Positions 9,861-19,406 of a DNA stretch of 64,000 nt are shown here, in pieces. Source of the stretch: Sphingomonas sp. JC676 (GTDB taxonomy: Bacteria; Pseudomonadota; Alphaproteobacteria; Sphingomonadales; Sphingomonadaceae); the NCBI RefSeq assembly GCF_014489075.1, contig NZ_JACTGR010000004.1, forward strand, positions 124,001 through 188,000, in the 5' to 3' direction. The stretch's first letter is position 1. The number at the start of each line of letters is the position of its first letter. A model generated the notes under the pieces. The model searched no databases. It worked only from the letters and a program-made list of their open reading frames with translations, and was not told the DNA's origin. A program made the position numbers and the translations under genes.

Positions 9861-9949
9861 AAGGCTGGCTTAGCCTCTAGCGTGCTTTGTCGCGTCCTCA
9901 AAATGCCTAGGGCCCGTCACCATCGCGATGTAATTTAGGGAGAGGCGGG

Positions 9950-10510
9950 ATGTTCGGACCTTATCTAGGCATGGCGCTGCTGCTGGCGGCAACGCCGATT
10001 TCGACCGTGGCGACGCCATCAGGCGCGGTTGCGGCGAGCGAGGAGCGCGATGGCGCGCACGACTTCGATTTCCTGATCGGTGACTGGAAGGCGCATGTCC
10101 GGCGGCTGCCCGAGCGGCTGGTCGGATCGAAGGTGTGGGTCGAATATGACGGTATCTCGAACCACAAGAAGCTACTCGACAGCAATGCGAACTTCGAGGA
10201 GTTCGAGGTGCGTGGCGCCGCCGGGCATCTGAAGGCGCAGACACTCCGGCTCTACAATCCGGAATCGCGGCAATGGTCGATCTATCTGGTCGATCTCGAC
10301 AAGGGGACGCTGGGCCTGCCGCCGGTCGTAGGCGGCTTCACTGGCAATCGCGGTGAATTCTACGACCAGGAGGTCTGGAAGGGCCGCGCGATCCTGGTCC
10401 GCTATATGTGGCTCAACATCTCGCCCAAATCGGCGCGGATGGAGCAGGCCTTTTCCGACGATGGCGGCAAGACCTGGGAAGTGAACTGGATCTGCGAGTT
10501 GAGCCGGTAG
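9950..10510 (+). CDS. Exported protein, DUF1579-like, unknown function
   Basis: 186 aa. Signal peptide-like N-terminus (residues 1-29, Ala-rich) followed by HDFDFLIGDWKAHVRRL, a pattern common in secreted lipocalin/nitrobindin-like beta proteins such as DUF1579. Several WxxxxxD and aromatic strands follow (YNPESRQWSIYLVD, KTWEVNWICEL), consistent with a small beta barrel. No catalytic motif was recognised. The start follows GGGAGAGGCGGG. It is divergent from the LysR gene, and an inverted repeat separates it from purB downstream. Confidence 0.7.
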   Translation: MFGPYLGMALLLAATPISTVATPSGAVAASEERDGAHDFDFLIGDWKAHVRRLPERLVGSKVWVEYDGISNHKKLLDSNANFEEFEVRGAAGHLKAQTLRLYNPESRQWSIYLVDLDKGTLGLPPVVGGFTGNRGEFYDQEVWKGRAILVRYMWLNISPKSARMEQAFSDDGGKTWEVNWICELSR

Positions 10511-10532
10511 CGGCGGACGGCTTTCATTTGTT

Positions 10533-10613
10533 CGTCATCCTGGCGAAAGCCGGGACCCAGAGCCAAGCAGGGCATCGCCCGTGACCCTGGGCCCCGGCTT
10601 TCGCCGGGGGACG
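10533..10613. repeat. Intergenic inverted repeat, family A (CGAAAGCCGGG variant)
   Basis: CGTCATCCTGGCGAAAGCCG at the left and its near reverse complement GGCTTTCGCCGGGGGACG at the right, forming a long hairpin between the convergent 186-aa gene and purB. It closely resembles the copy at 63499-63581. Confidence 0.75.
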
Positions 10614-10625
10614 GAAAAAATGAGC

Positions 10626-11936
<1,311 letters not shown>

Positions 11937-12145
11937 GGGCTTCCTCGAGACTGGGGCCGCGTTGCGCAGGGGCCACACGGCAAACGAAATGCGATGAGGC
12001 GCCACCTAGCAGGGGTGAGCCGAGGCTGCAACGGGTGAAATGTGGAACAAGATACCCAGATAGGTGGTTAATAGCCGTGAACAAGCAAAGATTTCATGCT
12101 TCGCCGTTGAAGAACAGGTGAAGCAAAACACAGGAGATTGATAAA

Positions 12146-12673
12146 ATGTTGAAAGCTATCCTTTTAGCAACGTCTGTTCTTGTTGCTGCACCTGCCTTTG
12201 CGCAGGACAAGCCGGCAGCAGATACTACTCAGAATCAGCCGCAGGCCGCCACTCCCGACCAGACCGCGCCGGCACCTGCCGATCCGGCAGCCGCTACGCC
12301 GGCCGATCCGGCAACGACCGCCCAGGCGACTCCGGCGCCCGCAACCGAGACCGCACAGCCGACTCCGTCGCAGCCTGCGGCCCAGGCTTCGGCGCAGCCC
12401 GCAGCACAGCCGGCCGCAACCCAGGACCAGGTCGCCCAGGCCGTCAACCGCGACTTCGGCACCTATGACAAGGATGCCAATGGCACGTTGAGCCAGGCCG
12501 AATTCGGCAGCTGGATCAGCACGCTCCGCAAGGCGGCCGAACCGACCTTCACGCCGGGCAGCCCGGACGCCAACAAATGGGTCGGCCAGGCGTTTGCCGC
12601 CACGGACGTCGACAAGAACAAGACCGTCGACAAGACCGAGCTGACGAGCTTCCTGACGCCCAAGGCGTCGTAA
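12146..12673 (+). CDS. Exported EF-hand protein with Pro/Ala/Thr linker
   Basis: 175 aa. Signal peptide 1-19 (AFA-Q), then a low-complexity Ala/Pro/Thr/Gln linker (about 22-95), then two EF-hands: loop 108-119 (D-K-D-A-N-G-T-L, Glu at 12) and loop 154-165 (D-V-D-K-N-K-T-V, Glu at 12). Both keep the Ca ligand positions 1, 3, 5 and 12, so a periplasmic or surface calcium-binding protein is likely. AGGAG lies before the ATG. The linker is typical of cell-wall-spanning exported proteins. Followed by a terminator. Confidence 0.85.
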   Translation: MLKAILLATSVLVAAPAFAQDKPAADTTQNQPQAATPDQTAPAPADPAAATPADPATTAQATPAPATETAQPTPSQPAAQASAQPAAQPAATQDQVAQAVNRDFGTYDKDANGTLSQAEFGSWISTLRKAAEPTFTPGSPDANKWVGQAFAATDVDKNKTVDKTELTSFLTPKAS

Positions 12674-12710
12674 AAGGCCCCTCTGCGCCACTACGCATGG
12701 CGCGACTCCG

Positions 12711-12740
12711 ACGCCCGCCGGCTCTCCCTCCGGCGGGCGT
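12711..12740. terminator. Intrinsic terminator after the EF-hand gene
   Basis: 11-bp GC arms ACGCCCGCCGG (12711-12721) and CCGGCGGGCGT (12730-12740) with an 8-nt loop, followed by TCGACGTTTC. The T-run is weak, but the position after the stop (12671-12673) fits termination. Confidence 0.7.
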
Positions 12741-12772
12741 TCGACGTTTCGCGCTTTCGCAGGAGCACGAAG

Positions 12773-12865
12773 TTAGAAGAACGACCTGATCGCGTAGGCG
12801 ACCGCGGCCAGCGCCAGCACGCTGGCGATCCAGATGCCGATGAACCAGGCCCATTGCTTCGCCAT
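12773..12865 (-). CDS. 30-aa single-span membrane microprotein (DUF2474-like)
   Basis: A 30-aa ORF: MAKQWAWF, then a hydrophobic helix of about 20 residues (IGIWIASVLALAAVAYAI) and RSFF. Its ATG shares one base with the radC stop (TGATG at 12863-12867), indicating translational coupling. The WxxxIWxxSVLALxxVAxxIR pattern resembles DUF2474, a family of tiny membrane proteins usually next to cytochrome bd oxidase genes, which I recall rather than have searched. No cydAB is in this window. It is too short for most gene callers. Confidence 0.6.
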   Translation of the reverse strand: MAKQWAWFIGIWIASVLALAAVAYAIRSFF

Positions 12866-13544
12866 CAGATCAGCCCCTGCGCGCGAAGGCTGGTGTGGCC
12901 GTCGGTTCCCAGGATGATGTGATCATGGACGGTGATGCCGAGGCGCTTGCCGGCCTCGGCAACCGCGCGGGTGATCTCGATATCGGCGCGGCTGGGCGAG
13001 GGATCGCCCGAGGGATGGTTGTGGACGAGGATGATCGCGGCGGATCCCAGATCGATCGCGCGGCGGATGACCTCGCGGACATAGAGCGCGGCTTCGTCGA
13101 CCGAGCCTTCCGACATGAGCTCGTCGCGGATCAGCATGTTGCGCGCGTTGAGGTGGAGCACGCGAACGCGCTCGATCGCGTGGTGCGCCATGTCGGCACG
13201 TAGATAGTCGAGCAGCGCCTGCCAGTTGGCAAGGATCGGCGCTCGGCGACCTGGGCGCGCAGCAGCCGCAGTGCGGCGGCGTGCGCGGTCTTGAGCGCCG
13301 CGGCGCTGGTCTCGCCCATGCCGGGGACGCGGGCGAGTGCCTCGGCATCGGCGGTGAGGAGGCCGGCGATGCCGCCGAATTCGGTGAGCAGCGCGTTGGC
13401 CAGCGGCTTGGTGTCGCGGCGGGGGATGGCGAGCGCGAGGAGATATTCGATCAGCTCGTGATCGAGCAATGCGTCGGGTCCGCCCTCGAACCGGCGCTGG
13501 CGCAAGCGCGCGCGGTGTCCGTTGTTGTCGGGCGAGGTGGACAT
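12865..13544 (-). pseudogene. radC: DNA repair protein RadC, frameshifted
   Basis: RadC-like JAB/MPN protein in two frames. The N-terminal half (13544 down to about 13240) carries the helix-hairpin-helix part, VPGMGETSAAALK. The C-terminal half carries the JAMM zinc motif HNHPSGDPSPSRAD. The frames join if one C is restored in the run at about 13237-13241 (GAGCGCCGATCC read where GAGCGCCCGATCC would keep frame and give AERPILANWQALLDYLR). So there is either a one-base deletion or a sequencing error. RadC's role is unclear despite the name. It overlaps the downstream microprotein by one base. Confidence 0.8.
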
Positions 13545-13595
13545 GGAGATGGCGTAGCGTGGCGCGCGGGGGGACGCAAAGTGCCTAATTTCGAA

Positions 13596-13650
13596 TGGGA
13601 GCGCTAACAGTTGAGAACGTTCTTGAGAACGCTCTCAATCTATGCTTATA
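13596..13650 (+). promoter_or_regulatory. LacI-type operators and promoter of the sugar locus
   Basis: Three LacI/GalR-like palindromes with the central CG: TGGGAGCGCTAACA (13596-13609), TGAGAACGTTCTTG (13612-13625) and TGAGAACGCTCTCA (13624-13637). The form TGNNANCGNTNNCA is typical for this family. TTGAGA (13623-13628) with CTTATA (13645-13650) 16 nt later could be -35/-10. The remaining ~190 bp to the glucosidase start holds no ORF, so a long 5' leader is likely. The obvious binder is the LacI protein at 22492-23541. Confidence 0.65.
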
Positions 13651-13840
13651 CGCAGATCATGGAGCGATAGACTCCGGGATCAGGGGTGGTTGGAAGGGCC
13701 GGTTTTCGAGCGCTGAAGCGCCGTGCCGATTCTGTTTTCGATCGACTGGACAGCGTTGTCAGTACCGATCGTTCCCCTGAGCTACGAACTGGTGCTTCGG
13801 CACGACGGCATGGGCGTGCCGTGCAGGGAGACGTAGGGGA

Positions 13841-16123
13841 GTGGTTTCTCGTCTGAATCAGGTGGCTTGGCCGCTGGCCTTCGTCGCAAGTGCGGCGGCT
13901 ATGGCCGTGCAGGCGTGTGAGCCGGCTTCCCCTGCCAATGATCCCGAGACCGCCGCCCCGGCATCGCAGCCGTGGAAGGACGCGTCGCTTCCCGTTGCGA
14001 AGCGCGCGGACCTGCTGCTCGCCGCGATGACTCCCCGGGAGAAGCTGGCGCTGGTTTACGGCTTCTTCCCGCCGCTAGCCAAGGGCGAGGGCGTTCCCAC
14101 CGACATGATCCCTTCGGCCGGGCAGGTGCCCGCCATACCGCGGCTGGGCATCCCGGCGCTCCGCGAATCCGATGCCAGCCTGGGCGTTGCCAACCAGGTC
14201 GAGCAGCGCAAGGGCGATGTTGCCACCGCACTGCCTTCGGGGCTGGCGCTGGCCGCCACCTTCGACCCCGAGCTTGCCTATGAGACCGGCGCGATGATCG
14301 GCGGCGAGGCGCGGGCCAAGACCTTCAACGTGCTGCTTTCAGGCGGCATCAACCTGACCCGCGATCCCTGGGGCGGGCGCAACTTCGAATATCTGGGCGA
14401 GGATCCGCTGCTCGCCGGGACGATGGCGGGCGAATCGATCCGCGGCGTCCAGTCGAACAAGATCGTGTCGACGATCAAGCATTACGCGCTCAACGCGCAG
14501 GAGACCGGGCGCTTCGTGATGGACGCGCGGATCGGTGAGGCGGCGCTCAGGGAGAGCGACCTGCTGGCCTTCGAGATCGCGATCGAGCGCGGCCAGCCGG
14601 GCTCGGTGATGTGCGCGTACAACAGCATCAACGGCGACTTCGCCTGCGAGAATGCCTTCCTGCTGAATACGGTGCTGAAGGGCGATTGGGGCTATCGCGG
14701 CTGGGTGATGTCCGACTGGGGCGCGGTGCATTCCACGGTGAAGGCGGCGCGCAATGGGCTCGACCAGCAATCGGGCGGCGAGCTGGATACGCATCCCTTC
14801 TACCGCGAGGATCTGCGCAAGGCGTTCGAAAGCAGCGCGCTGCCGATGGCGCGGCTCGACGACATGGCGCGCCGCGTGCTGCACGGCATGTTTGCCGCCG
14901 GGGTGATGGATGCACCGGTGGTCACCACCGCGCAGCCGATCGACTATGCGAAGAATGCCGAAGTCGCGCAGCGCGCGGCGGAAGCCGGGATCGTGCTGCT
15001 AAAGAACGAGGGGCAGGCGCTGCCGCTGGCCAAGTCGGCGAAGCGCATCGTTGTGATCGGCGGCCATGCCGATGTTGGCGTGCTTTCGGGTGGCGGATCG
15101 AGCCAAGTCCGCTCGGTGGGCGGCGCACCGGTGGAGATTCCGCTCAAGGACGGGCCGGCGGTGTCGTTCGTGCGCAAGACCTGGCATGCCTCCTCGCCGC
15201 TCGCCGCGATCCGCGCGCTGGCGCCCGAGGCGAAGGTGAAGTTCGTCGATGGGAACGATCGCGTCGCGGCCGCCGCAGCCGCGAAAGGCGCGGACATGGC
15301 GATCGTCTTTGCGACCCAGTGGACGACCGAGGCCGAGGATGTCGAGACGATCGCGCTGCCCGGCGGGCAGGATGCGCTGATCGACGCGGTTGCCGCGGCA
15401 AATCCGAAGACCGCGGTGGTGCTGAACACGGGCGGGCCGGTGCTGATGCCGTGGCTTTCCAAGGTGCCGGTGGTGGTCGCCGCTTGGTATCCCGGGCAGC
15501 GCGGTGGCGAGGCGATCGCGCGCGTGCTCTTCGGGGAGGTGAATCCCTCGGGTCGCCTGCCGATCACCTTCCCGAAGAGCATCGACCAGGCACCGCGCGC
15601 GCAGGTGCCGGGCTATGACCAGATCCGCGCCAGCCCCGACCGGGGCACCGACGCGCGGGCGATCAAGCCGTTCACGGTCGAGTACAGGGAAGGCTCCGAC
15701 GTCGGCTATCGCTGGTATGCGCGGCAGGGGCAGGCGCCCCTGTTCCCGTTCGGATACGGGCTTTCCTATACGCGCTTCGGCTATTCGAGCCTCAAGGTCG
15801 AGGGCGGCGCCCAGCTCAAGGTGAGCTTCGACGTGGTCAATCGCGGCGAGCGCGCCGGAAGCGACGTACCGCAGCTTTACGTGACACCCGCTTCGGGCAC
15901 GCGGCCGCTGCGGCTGGCGGGCTGGGAGCGCGTGACGCTCAAGCCCGGCGAGAAACGCCGCGTCACCATCACCGCCGAACCGCGCATCGTCGCGGATTAC
16001 GACCTCGCCCAGCCCGGATTCCGGGTCGCGGGCGGAACCTATCGGATTTCAATCTCGCGGGACGCCGCCCAGCCGGTGCTCACGGGACAGACAGAGCTGC
16101 AGGAACGCCGACTGGCGCCCTGA
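13841..16123 (+). CDS. Glycoside hydrolase family 3 beta-glucosidase-like protein
   Basis: 760 aa. Signal/lipoprotein-like N-terminus (AAAMAVQAC, Cys near 26), so periplasmic or membrane-tethered. GH3 N-domain: KHYALNAQETGR substrate-binding stretch and VMSDWGA with nucleophile Asp292. GH3 C-domain follows (VLLKNEGQALPL, WYPGQRGGEAIA), then a fibronectin-III-like domain near the C-terminus (YVTPASGTRPLRLAGW). It would release terminal beta-linked glucose or related sugars from oligosaccharides entering through the TonB receptor next door. GTG start with GGAG 10 nt before. First gene of the locus, preceded by LacI operators. Confidence 0.92.
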   Translation: MVSRLNQVAWPLAFVASAAAMAVQACEPASPANDPETAAPASQPWKDASLPVAKRADLLLAAMTPREKLALVYGFFPPLAKGEGVPTDMIPSAGQVPAIPRLGIPALRESDASLGVANQVEQRKGDVATALPSGLALAATFDPELAYETGAMIGGEARAKTFNVLLSGGINLTRDPWGGRNFEYLGEDPLLAGTMAGESIRGVQSNKIVSTIKHYALNAQETGRFVMDARIGEAALRESDLLAFEIAIERGQPGSVMCAYNSINGDFACENAFLLNTVLKGDWGYRGWVMSDWGAVHSTVKAARNGLDQQSGGELDTHPFYREDLRKAFESSALPMARLDDMARRVLHGMFAAGVMDAPVVTTAQPIDYAKNAEVAQRAAEAGIVLLKNEGQALPLAKSAKRIVVIGGHADVGVLSGGGSSQVRSVGGAPVEIPLKDGPAVSFVRKTWHASSPLAAIRALAPEAKVKFVDGNDRVAAAAAAKGADMAIVFATQWTTEAEDVETIALPGGQDALIDAVAAANPKTAVVLNTGGPVLMPWLSKVPVVVAAWYPGQRGGEAIARVLFGEVNPSGRLPITFPKSIDQAPRAQVPGYDQIRASPDRGTDARAIKPFTVEYREGSDVGYRWYARQGQAPLFPFGYGLSYTRFGYSSLKVEGGAQLKVSFDVVNRGERAGSDVPQLYVTPASGTRPLRLAGWERVTLKPGEKRRVTITAEPRIVADYDLAQPGFRVAGGTYRISISRDAAQPVLTGQTELQERRLAP

Positions 16124-16172
16124 AGGAAGGACGCGGGCACATGCGTCGCAAGGGTAGAATGGGAGGAAGAGC

Positions 16173-19100
16173 ATGAGGGGTATTTCAAGCGTGATGGCCG
16201 GCCTGCTGGCGACGACCTGTCTGGTCGTACCGGCATTGGCGCAGGACACATCACCGGCGCCAGATCAGGTCGCGGCGGACGACAGCCAGGACATCGTCGT
16301 CACCGGCATCCGCGTGTCGCAGGCCAAGTCGATCGACATCAAGCGCGACAGCATTTCGATCGTCGACGCGATCTCGGCGGAAGACATCGGCAAGCTGCCC
16401 GACGTCACCATCGTCGACGCGCTCCAGCGCATCTCGGGGGTGCAGATCCAGCGCAGCGCGGGCGAGGGTTCGACCGTCAATATCCGCGGCCTGCCGCAGG
16501 TGATCACCTTGCTCAACGGCGAGCAATATCTGAGCGCCGGCAATCTGGGCACCGCGCAGCCGAACCTGAACGACATTCCGGCGCAATTGATGAACGCCGT
16601 GGTCGTCTACAAGTCGCAGGACCTGCGCAACGCGCTTTCGGGCATCTCGGGCACGATCGACCTGCGCACGCGGCGTCCGTTCGATCTCGCGCATGGTCTC
16701 GTCGTCTCGGCGCAGGGCGAATATTCGCGCGGCAACAACACCAAGAACAACGACTATCTGTTCAGCGGACTGGTGAGCTGGCGCAACGACACGATCGGCG
16801 TGATGGTGGGCGCGACCAAGAGCCGGGCCGTGCTGGGCAACAGCTATTCGGGCATCGGCGGCGGCGTGTTCGGCAACAACGACTGGGGCGGCTCGGGCGC
16901 CAACTGGATTAGCCCACACGGCTATGAATTCTTCAACCGCGAGGTCGAGCGCGACCGTTTCGGCATCAACGGCGCCGTCCAGCTCAAGATCGACGAGGAC
17001 TGGATGCTGACCGGCGAGGTGTTCCACACCGAACTGGTCGAGCATAACCGCGCCTCCGGCATCAACATCTCGAACCGCTGGAATGGCCTGGGCTGGACCA
17101 CGCCGACCGAGTCGACGCCCTCGGGCCAGACCGCGGGCAATGGCCAGCCCTGGCTCGACGTGACGCAGTACGATCTCGACGTGTGGTGGTTCAACTCGTT
17201 CTCGGTGAACCGCACCGCGCACGAGCATTCGACCAACTACAATTTGCAGATGGATTACGACAACAAGGAGAACTTCAAGTTCACCGCGCGGGCGCTGCGC
17301 TCGAACGCCAAGCTGCGCAGCATGAACGGCCAGGTCCAGGGCGATCTGAGCAATTGGCAGTATGGGCCGGACCGTGCCTTCACGCTGTTCCGCAATCCCG
17401 CGGACCGCACGCGCGGGCCATTCTTCCCGGCGAGCATCGCGTCGCAATATCCGGCGTCGCAATATTCGAACAATGTCGTCGGCTCGAACGGCGGGCGCTA
17501 CATCAACCCGAACCCGCTGGGTTACGGCGAGGATCCGCTGCTCCATCTCGACCTGCGTGGCGGCAATCCGGTGATCAGCGGATTCGACCGTCCGATCTCG
17601 GGCGGGCTGGGCGCCGGCAAGACGCTCAAGGACTATATGGCCAATCTCGACAGCTATGCTGTCGCGGCCTTCTCGTCCGAAGGCGACCAGGAGAATACTT
17701 CCGACCTGGGCGTCTTCCGTGCCGATGGCAGCTACGAGTTCGAGGGCGATGGGCTGTTCGGCCTGCTCAGCCGCGTCGATGCGGGTGTGCGGCGTTCGGA
17801 CCGGTCGACCCAGATCCGCAACTTCCATCTGTTTTCGAACTTCTACGCCGGCAACGGCGCGAGCGAGGCGGATGGCTGCCTGGCGCAGTGGAAGGCGATC
17901 GACGTCGTCATGGACGCGGCGCAGTGCTCGGCCGGCGAAATGGTGCCGAACGCGGCGTTCGATCCCACCCAGCCGGTGAGCGCGACCAATCCGCAAACCG
18001 TGTTCCAAGGCTATACGGTCAACCGGCCGACCAAGCTCAATGCCTATAACAACGTCAAGTTCCAGACCAACTGGGGCGGCGTGGTGAACGGCATGCCAGG
18101 GCTCTGGGTGGTCGATCCCAAGGACTTCGACGATGTGAAGGCGTTCCAGGAGAAGGTGTTCGGTCCGTCGACCGAAGTGACCATTCCGGGCAACACCTAT
18201 GACGTCGATCTGATCGAGGAGAGCGCGTACTTCAACACCGCGTTCGCCACCGGCGGGTTCAAGGCGAATCTGGGGCTCAAGGTGATCAACACCAAGCTTA
18301 CGGTGAAGCAGAACCTGACCGGCGCCACGCGTGCCTATGGCGATACCAACCTGGATATCGGCGACGTGGTCTCGCGCCGCTCCTATCTGGATTGGTTGCC
18401 GACGGTGACTTTGTCGTACGACATCACGCCCAATCTTCGCGCGCGTGCGGCTTTCGCCAAGACGATGATCCCGTTGGATCTCGGCAATTATGGGGGCGGC
18501 CTGACGATCTCGACCGCGGACTCGCCCTGCTCCGGCACGCCCGGACCGACGGACGCGCCATGCGGCGTGCGCCAGGTGACGGGCGCAAGCTCGAGCGGCA
18601 ACCCGAACCTGAACCCGTGGCGTTCGAACAATTACGATCTGAGCCTGGAATATTATGTGGGCCGGGCGACCTTGTTCAACGTCGGCCTGTTCAAGCTCGA
18701 CATCAACAGCTTCGTCCAGAACAAGACGACGCCGTGCGCCGGGCGCTTCCCGGATGGCGACGGCGTCATCCGGCGCTGCGTGCCGATCTCGCAGCCCGAA
18801 CAGGGCACGGGCGGCTCGCTGCAGGGCGCGGAAGTGGGAGCGAAGATCGCGTTCAGCGATTTCCTCTCTGACGGCTTCTTCCGCAACTTCGGTATCGACG
18901 CGAACTACACCTATTCGGACAGCAAGCAGAACAGCCTGGCGCTGGACGGCAGCCGCCTCCCGTTCCCGGACAACTCCAAGAGCCAAGTCAACCTGGTCGG
19001 CTGGTACCAGGACGATCACCTGCAGCTTCGCGTGGCGTATAATTACCGCACGCCGCGCCTGTCCTCTACCTTTGGCGGGATCGCGATCTTCCAGGATACC

Positions 19101-19286
19101 GCCCAGTATGTCGACGCGAACCTGACGTACAACATCAACGATATGTTCGCGTTCTACGTGAACGGATCGAACGTGTTGGGCGAAAGGGAGCGTTACTACT
19201 TCCAGTTCGACGACGATTCGAAGCAGTACCATTCGCAGAACCGTTTCGAGCCGCGGTATTCGGCGGGCGTGCGGGTCCGCTTCTAA
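16173..19286 (+). CDS. TonB-dependent receptor (carbohydrate-locus type)
   Basis: 1037 aa. Signal peptide 1-23 (ALA-Q), a TonB-box-like segment DIVVTGIR at about 41-48, plug domain (DALQRISGVQIQR, NIRGLPQVITLLNG), then a 22-strand barrel ending in the aromatic YSAGVRVRF. Large receptors of this Caulobacter/Sphingomonas type import oligosaccharides over the outer membrane using TonB-ExbBD. Strong GGGAGGAA before the ATG. It sits 49 bp after the GH3 gene and 120 bp before two halogenase-family genes, an arrangement known from polysaccharide loci of Caulobacterales and Xanthomonadales. Confidence 0.94.
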   Translation: MRGISSVMAGLLATTCLVVPALAQDTSPAPDQVAADDSQDIVVTGIRVSQAKSIDIKRDSISIVDAISAEDIGKLPDVTIVDALQRISGVQIQRSAGEGSTVNIRGLPQVITLLNGEQYLSAGNLGTAQPNLNDIPAQLMNAVVVYKSQDLRNALSGISGTIDLRTRRPFDLAHGLVVSAQGEYSRGNNTKNNDYLFSGLVSWRNDTIGVMVGATKSRAVLGNSYSGIGGGVFGNNDWGGSGANWISPHGYEFFNREVERDRFGINGAVQLKIDEDWMLTGEVFHTELVEHNRASGINISNRWNGLGWTTPTESTPSGQTAGNGQPWLDVTQYDLDVWWFNSFSVNRTAHEHSTNYNLQMDYDNKENFKFTARALRSNAKLRSMNGQVQGDLSNWQYGPDRAFTLFRNPADRTRGPFFPASIASQYPASQYSNNVVGSNGGRYINPNPLGYGEDPLLHLDLRGGNPVISGFDRPISGGLGAGKTLKDYMANLDSYAVAAFSSEGDQENTSDLGVFRADGSYEFEGDGLFGLLSRVDAGVRRSDRSTQIRNFHLFSNFYAGNGASEADGCLAQWKAIDVVMDAAQCSAGEMVPNAAFDPTQPVSATNPQTVFQGYTVNRPTKLNAYNNVKFQTNWGGVVNGMPGLWVVDPKDFDDVKAFQEKVFGPSTEVTIPGNTYDVDLIEESAYFNTAFATGGFKANLGLKVINTKLTVKQNLTGATRAYGDTNLDIGDVVSRRSYLDWLPTVTLSYDITPNLRARAAFAKTMIPLDLGNYGGGLTISTADSPCSGTPGPTDAPCGVRQVTGASSSGNPNLNPWRSNNYDLSLEYYVGRATLFNVGLFKLDINSFVQNKTTPCAGRFPDGDGVIRRCVPISQPEQGTGGSLQGAEVGAKIAFSDFLSDGFFRNFGIDANYTYSDSKQNSLALDGSRLPFPDNSKSQVNLVGWYQDDHLQLRVAYNYRTPRLSSTFGGIAIFQDTAQYVDANLTYNINDMFAFYVNGSNVLGERERYYFQFDDDSKQYHSQNRFEPRYSAGVRVRF

Positions 19287-19406
19287 AGAGCCAACCCTCC
19301 TGGGCCGGTGGTCTCGCATGAGGCTGCCGGCTCATTTTTCTTTCGGATTCCTTCGGCGCACCATGTTTTGCTTGCGGCGCCGGATTTGAGCAGATCAGAT
19401 ATCGAT

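Noticed and set aside
13697..13840. Small ORFs in the long leader before the GH3 gene
   Set aside because: No ORF with a ribosome-binding site and plausible composition; treated as untranslated leader.
16251..19319. 1022-aa antisense ORF across the TonB receptor
   Set aside because: Long but Arg/Ala/Val-biased shadow of the receptor gene; the plus strand has clear signal peptide, plug and barrel.
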